Source: Lachnospiraceae bacterium
GTDB lineage: Bacteria > Bacillota > Clostridia > Lachnospirales > Lachnospiraceae
Direction of reading: 5' to 3'
Assembly: GCA_016280355.1 (NCBI GenBank)
Contig: JAEEGO010000186.1
Span: 1-32,322 of the forward strand
Length of the DNA: 32,322 nt
The translations under genes and the position numbers were made by a program. The notes beneath the pieces were generated by a model. That model searched no databases. It worked only from the letters and a program-made list of their open reading frames with translations, and was not told the origin of the DNA. Shown here one piece after another: positions 17,999 to 24,629 of the stretch (within the stretch, counting starts at the first letter, position 1; each line of letters opens with the position of its first letter).

Positions 17999-19135
17999 AT
18001 GAGTGAACAGACTATAGATTTTCTATTCTTATCCGAAGAAGACATGATCAAGGCAGGCGTGAGAGATATGGGAGCCTGCATAGACACAATGGAGGAGGTC
18101 ATAAGCTGCCTGAACAAAGGTGACTATGTGATGGGCGGCCAGAATCACAACTCGCACGGAAGCCAGCTCTGCTTTCCAAAGACCTCTCCTTTCCCTAACA
18201 TGCCTGTGGATGAGGGTGATGACCGGAGGTTCATGGCCATGCCTGCTTATCTCGGAGGCTCCTTCGACCTTGCGGGCATGAAATGGTACGGAAGCAACAG
18301 TGCCAACCGGGACAAAGGCCTTCCGAGATCCATACTCACCGTGATGCTCAATGACAAGGATACCGGAGCACCACTGGCACTGATGTCAGCAAACATACTG
18401 AGTGCCATGCGTACAGGTGCGATACCCGGAGTGGGAGCCAGATATCTGGCAGGAAAGGATGCCATATCCTGCGGTATCTGCGGCCCGGGAGTGATGGGAA
18501 AGACATCTCTTGAAGCCATACTCACAGCCTGCCCCGGCATAAAAGAGGTAAAGGTAAAAGGAAGAGGCCGGAAATCTCTGGAAGCCTTTGTAAAGAGTGA
18601 AGGAGCAAAGTATGCCGGACGTGTGGAAATACGCGCGGTAGATACCGTGGAAGAGCTTGTGAAGGATACGGATGTGATCTGCTTTGCAAATTCAGGCAAT
18701 ACCGACCCTTCCACTTATCCTTTGGTGAAGGGGGAATGGCTCAAAAAAGGAGCTCTGATCATAGGAGTGAGCTGTTTTGAGCTGGATCAGGATTTCATGG
18801 CAGAAAACTGCTCTCTGATAGTTGATAATACCGCACTCTACGAAGCCTGGGCTGAGGAATTCCCCTATCCGTCCTTCGGTATGAACAACATCATAGGCTC
18901 GAAGTTCACGGATATGATCCATGACGGCCTGATAAAGAAAGAGGACATGATAGATCTCGGAGATGTGATATCCGGAAAAAGACCCGGCAGGAAGAGTGAT
19001 GAAGACATCATCATTTTCTCCGTGGGCGGTATGCCTGTTGAGGATGTCGCATGGGGCAAGGTCTGCTATGAAAGAGCAAAGGCTCTTGGCATCGGACAGA
19101 GCCTGAGGCTGTGGGACAAGCCGGAAATGGCCTGA
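17999..19135 (+). CDS. Ornithine cyclodeaminase/mu-crystallin-family protein, copy 2
   Basis: FMAMPAYLGGSFDLAGMKWYGSNSANRDKGLPRSILTVMLNDKDTGAPLALMSANILSAMRTGAIPGVGARYLAGKD...GICGPGVMGK; same architecture as copy 1. Confidence 0.86.
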   Translation: MSEQTIDFLFLSEEDMIKAGVRDMGACIDTMEEVISCLNKGDYVMGGQNHNSHGSQLCFPKTSPFPNMPVDEGDDRRFMAMPAYLGGSFDLAGMKWYGSNSANRDKGLPRSILTVMLNDKDTGAPLALMSANILSAMRTGAIPGVGARYLAGKDAISCGICGPGVMGKTSLEAILTACPGIKEVKVKGRGRKSLEAFVKSEGAKYAGRVEIRAVDTVEELVKDTDVICFANSGNTDPSTYPLVKGEWLKKGALIIGVSCFELDQDFMAENCSLIVDNTALYEAWAEEFPYPSFGMNNIIGSKFTDMIHDGLIKKEDMIDLGDVISGKRPGRKSDEDIIIFSVGGMPVEDVAWGKVCYERAKALGIGQSLRLWDKPEMA

Positions 19136-19159
19136 AAATATGATCGGGAGGAACAGGAA

Positions 19160-19489
19160 ATGTCAGAAAGGATAGCCGAGCATCCCATACTTGGGACACA
19201 GGAAAAAGGAAAGGAAGTCAGCTTCACTTATGACGGAAAGCAGCTGAAAGGCTACGAAGGTGAGCCGGTAGCCGTGGCACTGAAAGCCGCAGGAGTGATG
19301 GTACACAGATATACCGCAAAGCGGCATGAGCCCAGAGGCATATTCTGCGCTATAGGAAGATGTACAGACTGTGTCATGGTGGTGGACGGCGTACCCAACG
19401 TACGTACCTGCATCACTCCGCTGAAGGAGGGAATGGATGTGAGGACGCAGGCCGGATGTACTGCAGCGGAAAGTGAGGACAGACCGTGA
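19160..19489 (+). CDS. (2Fe-2S)-binding protein, HcnA/OoxA-N-like
   Basis: VSFTYDGKQLKGYEGEPVAVALKAAGVMVHRYTAKRHEPRGIFCAIGRCTDCVMVVDGVPNVRTCITPLKEGMDVRTQ. Confidence 0.88.
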   Translation: MSERIAEHPILGTQEKGKEVSFTYDGKQLKGYEGEPVAVALKAAGVMVHRYTAKRHEPRGIFCAIGRCTDCVMVVDGVPNVRTCITPLKEGMDVRTQAGCTAAESEDRP

Positions 19490-21066
19490 TGAAAAGATAC
19501 GACCTTATCATAGTTGGAGCAGGACCTGCGGGATTGTCCGCAGCCATAGAAGCAGCCAAAAGAGGAATAAAGACTGTCGTCTTCGATGAAAACTCAAGGC
19601 CCGGCGGACAGCTCTTCAAACAGATACACAAATTCTTTGGCTCGAAGGAGCACAGAGCGAAGATCAGAGGATATGTCATCGGCGGACAGCTGCTGGATGA
19701 AGCAAGAAAGAGCGGGGTTGAAGTAATCCTCGATGCCACAGTCATAGGACTCTATCAGGACAGGGAAGTAGTGGTAAAGCTTGGCGAGGCGATACATCAC
19801 TTTAAGGGAAATGCCGTGATCGTTGCTACCGGCGCATCGGAGAATATGATCAACTTCCCGGGATGGACTCTTCCGGGAGTCATAGGTGCAGGTGCCGCAC
19901 AGACCATGCTGAACCTGCACGGGGTGCTTCCCGGCAAGCGTGTACTGATGCTCGGCTCGGGAAACGTAGGCCTCGTCGTATCGTTCCAGCTGATGCAGTG
20001 CGGATGCGAGGTGGCAGCCATAGTGGATGCAGCTCCCAGAGTCGGAGGCTACGGCGTGCATGCTTCAAAAGTAGCCCGGACGGGAGTCCCGTTTTATCTC
20101 TCACATACAATAGTTAAAGCAGAGGGTTATGACCATGTGACCGGCGTCACCATAGCCGAAGTGGACGAGCATTTCAGCTTCATCCCCGGTACGGAAAAGC
20201 ATTTCGATGTGGATACCATATGTCTGGCGGTGGGTCTGTCGCCCATGTCACAGCTGTTGAAGATGGCCGGCTGCAAGATGTCGGATGATCCGAAAAAGGG
20301 CGGTCAGGTCCCGATATGTGATACATACGGGCGTACCTCTCTATCCGGCATATTCGCTGCAGGAGATGTCAGTGCGATAGAGGAAGCATCTTCCGCCATG
20401 ATAGAAGGAAGAATGGCCGGAGTATGCGCAGCCGAATATCTGGGATACATAGATGAAGAAGAAGAGAAAAAGGAGCTTGCAGAGCTCGACGATGCACTGA
20501 ACGGTTTGCGTCAGGGTATGTTCGCTCCCGGAAACAGAGGAAAAGCCATAGAAAAGACCGAGGAAGGTATCGACATATCGAAGAACCTCTTAAAGAACGG
20601 CTTTGTGGCTGAGGATGAGATAGAAAGATACCCCGGAGTCACACACAGGGAGGGCATACATCCCGTGATCGAGTGTACTCAGAATATCCCCTGTAACCCC
20701 TGCCAGGATGCCTGCAGACAGGGATGTATATCTATCGGTGATAAGATCACATCACTTCCGATAGTTACAAAGGACAGTAAGTGTACAGGATGCGGCATGT
20801 GCGTTGCAAGCTGCTCCGGTCAGGCAATATTCCTCGTGAACGAGGACTGCGGCGACGGCAGTGCTACTGTGACCCTGCCGTATGAATTCCTTCCCCTGCC
20901 CGAAGAAGGCTCTAAGGGCATAGGGCTCGGGCGCGACGGTAAAAAAGTATGTGATGCCGAAGTGGTATCCGTTAGGAGTCTCGATGTGTATGACAAGACA
21001 AATCTTCTGACAATGAGAGTCCCTAAGGAATATGCCATGAAGGCAAGATTTTTCAGGAAAGCATAA
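19489..21066 (+). CDS. FAD/NAD(P)-dependent oxidoreductase with C-terminal ferredoxin-like domain, HcnB/OoxA-like
   Basis: DLIIVGAGPAGLSAAIEAAKRG; second dinucleotide motif VLMLGSGNVGLVVSFQLMQCG; GIFAAGDVS; CTGCGMCVASC. Start ATG 19489 overlaps the previous stop. Confidence 0.9.
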   Translation: MKRYDLIIVGAGPAGLSAAIEAAKRGIKTVVFDENSRPGGQLFKQIHKFFGSKEHRAKIRGYVIGGQLLDEARKSGVEVILDATVIGLYQDREVVVKLGEAIHHFKGNAVIVATGASENMINFPGWTLPGVIGAGAAQTMLNLHGVLPGKRVLMLGSGNVGLVVSFQLMQCGCEVAAIVDAAPRVGGYGVHASKVARTGVPFYLSHTIVKAEGYDHVTGVTIAEVDEHFSFIPGTEKHFDVDTICLAVGLSPMSQLLKMAGCKMSDDPKKGGQVPICDTYGRTSLSGIFAAGDVSAIEEASSAMIEGRMAGVCAAEYLGYIDEEEEKKELAELDDALNGLRQGMFAPGNRGKAIEKTEEGIDISKNLLKNGFVAEDEIERYPGVTHREGIHPVIECTQNIPCNPCQDACRQGCISIGDKITSLPIVTKDSKCTGCGMCVASCSGQAIFLVNEDCGDGSATVTLPYEFLPLPEEGSKGIGLGRDGKKVCDAEVVSVRSLDVYDKTNLLTMRVPKEYAMKARFFRKA

Positions 21067-21080
21067 GGAGGTGTCCGCTG

Positions 21081-21419
21081 ATGAATGCACTGAGTGACAG
21101 GAGCAGGGATATAGGACCCTTTGTAGAAAAAGAAGGCGACGATCTGCTGGTATGCCGTTGTGAGGAGATCACAAAGGGTGAGATAAGAAAAGCCGTTCAT
21201 GACGGTATGTGGACCATCACGGAGATAAGGCGGTATCTGAGAGCCGGCATGGGACTCTGTCAGGGCCAGACCTGCTCGAAGCTGGTGAAAGGTATAGTGG
21301 CAAGAGAGCTCGGCATATCTCCTGCAGAGCTGGAGCCTGCCACCTCAAGGGCTCCCATGCGCCCCATAGAGATGAGAGTCTTTGCTGAAGAAAGTAAGGA
21401 GGATCACGATGAAAACTAA
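21081..21419 (+). CDS. (2Fe-2S)-binding BFD-like protein
   Basis: LLVCRCEEITKGEIRKAVHDGMWTITEIRRYLRAGMGLCQGQTCSKLVKGIVARELG. Confidence 0.88.
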   Translation: MNALSDRSRDIGPFVEKEGDDLLVCRCEEITKGEIRKAVHDGMWTITEIRRYLRAGMGLCQGQTCSKLVKGIVARELGISPAELEPATSRAPMRPIEMRVFAEESKEDHDEN

Positions 21420-22536
21420 CGCGGAAGTCATAATAATCGGCGGCGGCATTATAGGCTGCGCTACGGCATATTATCTTGCAAAACGCGGGGCGGAGGTCAT
21501 CGTGCTTGAATGCTCCGACAATATCGGAAACGGGGGTTCCTCAAGAAACGGCGGCGGTGTACGTCAGTCCGGCAGGGACGTGAGGGAGCTTCCGCTTGTA
21601 ATGTACGGCATAAAGCATCTTTGGCCGGGACTCAGCGAAGAGCTTGGAGTAGACTGCGAATACAGACAGGAGGGCAATCTGCGTCTCGGCAAGAACGAAA
21701 AACATGCGCAGATACTGCAGAAGCTTGCGGACAACGCGAGGAAAGCCGGTCTCGACGTCAGGATGATAGACGGCGATGAAGTAAGGAGCATCAACCCTTA
21801 TCTTTCAGATGAGGTCACAGTGGCAAGCTGGTGCCCCACCGACGGTCATGCCAACCCGCTTACAACGACTCTCGGTTATTACAAGGCAGCAAGAAATCTC
21901 GGTGTCAGCTTCATCACCGGTGAACGTGTGACTGCTCTGCGTACCGTAGGCGGTCGGATCAGACAGGTGATCACAGAGGATACTGTCTACGAGGGAGAGA
22001 GTGTTCTGGTTGCAGCAGGTCTTGATTCCAGACCCATCCTCGACAGTGTGGGCATAGACATACCCATGACCAAATCATTGCTTGAATGCCTGGTCACTGA
22101 AGCTGAGCCGCAGATGTTCGGACAGATGCTCGGAACTGCGGATGCGGACTTCTACGGTCATCAGACAAAACACGGCTCGTTCGTGTTCGGAGGAAGCTCC
22201 GGACTTGAAAGATACAACAAAGACAACGGCACACCTGTAACAAGTTCGAAGACTGCACCGTGTATCTGCCGAGGCATAATCAAATACTTCCCCGATCTTG
22301 CCAAGGCAAAGATAGTACGTACCTGGGCAGGCTTCATGGATGCCTCCTCGGACGGAGTCCCGTCCATAGGAAAGGTGGATGAGATACCGGGCCTATATGT
22401 AGCCTGTGCCTTTCACGGACATGGTTTCGGCATAGCACCCGGAGCCGCTCATCAGCTGGCACAGCTTATCACTACGGGAAGTACGGATGTGGATCTGCAA
22501 GATCTTCGCTACGACAGATACAAGGCGGTGAACTGA
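21409..22536 (+). CDS. FAD-dependent oxidoreductase, DAO family (HcnC/OoxB-like)
   Basis: AEVIIIGGGIIGCATAYYLAKRGAEVIVLE...SSRNGGGVRQSGRD...HGFGIAPGAAHQLAQLI. Start reassigned to ATG 21409 with AAGGAGG. Confidence 0.92.
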   Translation: MKTNAEVIIIGGGIIGCATAYYLAKRGAEVIVLECSDNIGNGGSSRNGGGVRQSGRDVRELPLVMYGIKHLWPGLSEELGVDCEYRQEGNLRLGKNEKHAQILQKLADNARKAGLDVRMIDGDEVRSINPYLSDEVTVASWCPTDGHANPLTTTLGYYKAARNLGVSFITGERVTALRTVGGRIRQVITEDTVYEGESVLVAAGLDSRPILDSVGIDIPMTKSLLECLVTEAEPQMFGQMLGTADADFYGHQTKHGSFVFGGSSGLERYNKDNGTPVTSSKTAPCICRGIIKYFPDLAKAKIVRTWAGFMDASSDGVPSIGKVDEIPGLYVACAFHGHGFGIAPGAAHQLAQLITTGSTDVDLQDLRYDRYKAVN

Positions 22537-23697
22537 ATGAATGATTTTGATTTTTATGTACCCACGGCTATAAGATTCGGCAAAGGAAAGATAGCATGTC
22601 TGCCGTCAGAGCTTGCAAGATATGGCAGGAACGTGCTGCTTGTCTACGGTGGCGGCAGCATAAAACGGACAGGACTCTATGACAGGGTGATGGAGCTTCT
22701 TTCAGATTTTAAGGTGACTGAGCTGTCCGGCATTGAGCCCAATCCCAAGCTTTCATCGGTGGAGCAGGGTGCGAAGCTTTGCAAGACCGAGCATACGGAT
22801 GTCATACTTGCAGTAGGCGGAGGAAGCACAATAGACGCTTCAAAACATATCGCTGCCGCTGCCTGCTATGACGGTGATCCCTGGGATCTTGTGCTCGACC
22901 GGTCGAAGGTCAGTAAGGCACTTCCCATTATCACCGTGCTGACTATCTGTGCCACAGGCTCGGAGATGAACAGCGGTGCAGTGATAAGCAATGAAAAAAC
23001 TCTCGAGAAGCTCGAGATCAACACTCCCCTCCTCTACCCCAGACTTTCGATATGTGATCCGACATATCTCTATACTCTGCCGCCAAAGCAGACTGCGGCA
23101 GGAGCAGTGGATATCCTGTCTCATGTGATGGAGCAGTATTTCCAGCCCAATGACGAGGCTTACATCACTGACGAACTGAGTGAGGCAGTGATGAGGACTG
23201 TGGTAAAATATGCCCCAATAGCAATGTCAGAGCCTGAAAACTATGAGGCAAGATCCAATCTGATGTGGGCCAGCACGCTGGCCTTGAATCATCTGCTCAC
23301 AGTGGGAAAAGGCGGCGCATGGAGCGTGCATCCGATAGAACACGTGGTCAGCGCTTACTATGACATCACGCATGGAGTGGGCCTTGCCATACTCACCCCC
23401 GCCTGGATGGAATATGTACTGCGTGATGATACCACTGCCCGTTTTGCCAGGTTCGCCAGAAAGGTATGGGACGTTGATGAAAGCGACGACAGGACAGCTG
23501 CAAAAGAAGGAATAAACAAAGTAAGAGCTTTTAATCGCAGTCTTGGAATGCCGTCATCCCTGACCGAAGCAGGTATCGAAAACGCAGATATAGAAAAGAT
23601 GGCTGCGGAAGCCATCCGGACCAGCGGATTATCTGAACGCAGCTATGTAAAGCTTTCCGCTGTCGATGTAGAAAAGATATTTGCCAGAGTGTTTTAG
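22537..23697 (+). CDS. Iron-containing alcohol dehydrogenase (YqhD/BDH-like)
   Basis: FYVPTAIRFGKGKI; VILAVGGGSTIDASKHIA; GSEMNSGAVISNEKTLEK; HPIEHVVSAYYDITHGVGLAILTPAWM. Confidence 0.93.
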   Translation: MNDFDFYVPTAIRFGKGKIACLPSELARYGRNVLLVYGGGSIKRTGLYDRVMELLSDFKVTELSGIEPNPKLSSVEQGAKLCKTEHTDVILAVGGGSTIDASKHIAAAACYDGDPWDLVLDRSKVSKALPIITVLTICATGSEMNSGAVISNEKTLEKLEINTPLLYPRLSICDPTYLYTLPPKQTAAGAVDILSHVMEQYFQPNDEAYITDELSEAVMRTVVKYAPIAMSEPENYEARSNLMWASTLALNHLLTVGKGGAWSVHPIEHVVSAYYDITHGVGLAILTPAWMEYVLRDDTTARFARFARKVWDVDESDDRTAAKEGINKVRAFNRSLGMPSSLTEAGIENADIEKMAAEAIRTSGLSERSYVKLSAVDVEKIFARVF

Positions 23698-23707
23698 GCA
23701 GACCGGA

Positions 23708-23824
23708 TCAAATACCACAGCCATGGCATCGAGATCCGCAAATTGCAACAGGTTCACTGTCCCGGCTGTTTCCGCGCTGCTCAACCTGCTCCTTGAGTTT
23801 TCCGGTAAGCTCTGTTTTATCCAT
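23708..23824 (-). CDS. Candidate 38-aa small protein with C-terminal CxxxCxxC
   Basis: ATG 23824 to TGA 23708: MDKTELTGKLKEQVEQRGNSRDSEPVAICGSRCHGCGI. RBS is weak (AAAGA), below the supplied ORF-length cutoff. Confidence 0.3.
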   Translation of the reverse strand: MDKTELTGKLKEQVEQRGNSRDSEPVAICGSRCHGCGI

Positions 23825-23843
23825 TTTTATTTCTTTACACGAT

Positions 23844-23885
23844 ACGCTCACAGGTCATTTTGGACTCCATGAGCGTTTCATTTTT
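23844..23885 (+). terminator. Possible terminator of the amine/nitrogen cluster
   Basis: ACGCTCA ... TGAGCGT with 19-nt loop, followed by TTCATTTTT. Confidence 0.4.
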
Positions 23886-23935
23886 GATCTTGATAAATCA
23901 GCGTTTATAAGCAAACTCATTTCCAATATCGTCTG

Positions 23936-23964
23936 TTGTGTTTTTCTATTTGGCTTATTATACT
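23936..23964 (+). promoter_or_regulatory. Candidate promoter of the 24088-31540 operon (TTGTGT-17-TATACT)
   Basis: Hexamers with 17-nt spacing, about 115 nt upstream of the first gene. Confidence 0.45.
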
Positions 23965-23966
23965 AT

Positions 23967-24002
23967 AGCAAACGATAAAAGTCGTTTGTTTTGTCGTTTG
24001 CT
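23967..24002. repeat. Inverted/direct CGTTTG repeats at the operon start
   Basis: AGCAAACGA (23967-23975), GTCGTTTG (23981-23988), GTCGTTTG + CT (23993-24002). Confidence 0.65.
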
Positions 24003-24087
24003 GCGCCGGATCCCGCCCGGAGGACCAGGTGAATTTGGGACTGTCGTACGAACCTTATTTGATGGTGTAAGTAGAAGGAGAAATCAC

Positions 24088-24609
24088 ATGAACGAAAGAA
24101 AAAAAGCATGGATGGAAAGACTCGAGACATTTTTTCAGAATGATGAGAGTGTCGAAGAGGCAACCATATTTACAGGAGAGGAGCTTGGCACTCCCATGGA
24201 TGTGCTGAGGCTTTTGGTGCCGAATTACGGCGCGGGAATGCTCGATATCCTGGCTGAATATTCGTTTCTCCCGGTAGGAGAGCCTGAGGAGATCATGTAT
24301 TTCTCATCGGTCCTCACTTTATTGATAGAGATCCCCGCGGGAGCTGTTCCCGCTCTTTCGATCGCTATATCAAAGCTGAACTTCTATCTGCCATACGGCA
24401 GCTTCTGTCTGAGCAAGGACGGCACAATGCTTGTCTTCAAGAACATTTCTCTTCTGCGCTCGGATCACGATGATGAAAAAATATATGAAGATATAGAACT
24501 GGCTGCGGATAATGCCCTGTTCATACCGGAAAAATATCTGTACCTTCTGCAGCAGGTGGCGGAAGGAACGCTTCTTGTGAATGATTTTCTGGAAATGCTT
24601 CCGGAATGA
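24088..24609 (+). CDS. YbjN / type III secretion-chaperone-like small protein
   Basis: LSIAISKLNFYLPYGSFCLSKDGTMLVFKNISLLRSDHDDEKIYEDIELAADNALFIPEKYLYLLQQVAEG resembles the YbjN/CesT fold. Start reassigned to ATG 24088 with AGAAGGAG. Confidence 0.6.
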   Translation: MNERKKAWMERLETFFQNDESVEEATIFTGEELGTPMDVLRLLVPNYGAGMLDILAEYSFLPVGEPEEIMYFSSVLTLLIEIPAGAVPALSIAISKLNFYLPYGSFCLSKDGTMLVFKNISLLRSDHDDEKIYEDIELAADNALFIPEKYLYLLQQVAEGTLLVNDFLEMLPE

Positions 24610-24629
24610 TGGAATAAAGGAGATCAGAT

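Noticed and set aside
23960-24090. Known riboswitch in the operon leader
   Set aside because: Compared by eye with c-di-GMP, TPP, ZTP, guanidine and fluoride consensus elements; no convincing core found.
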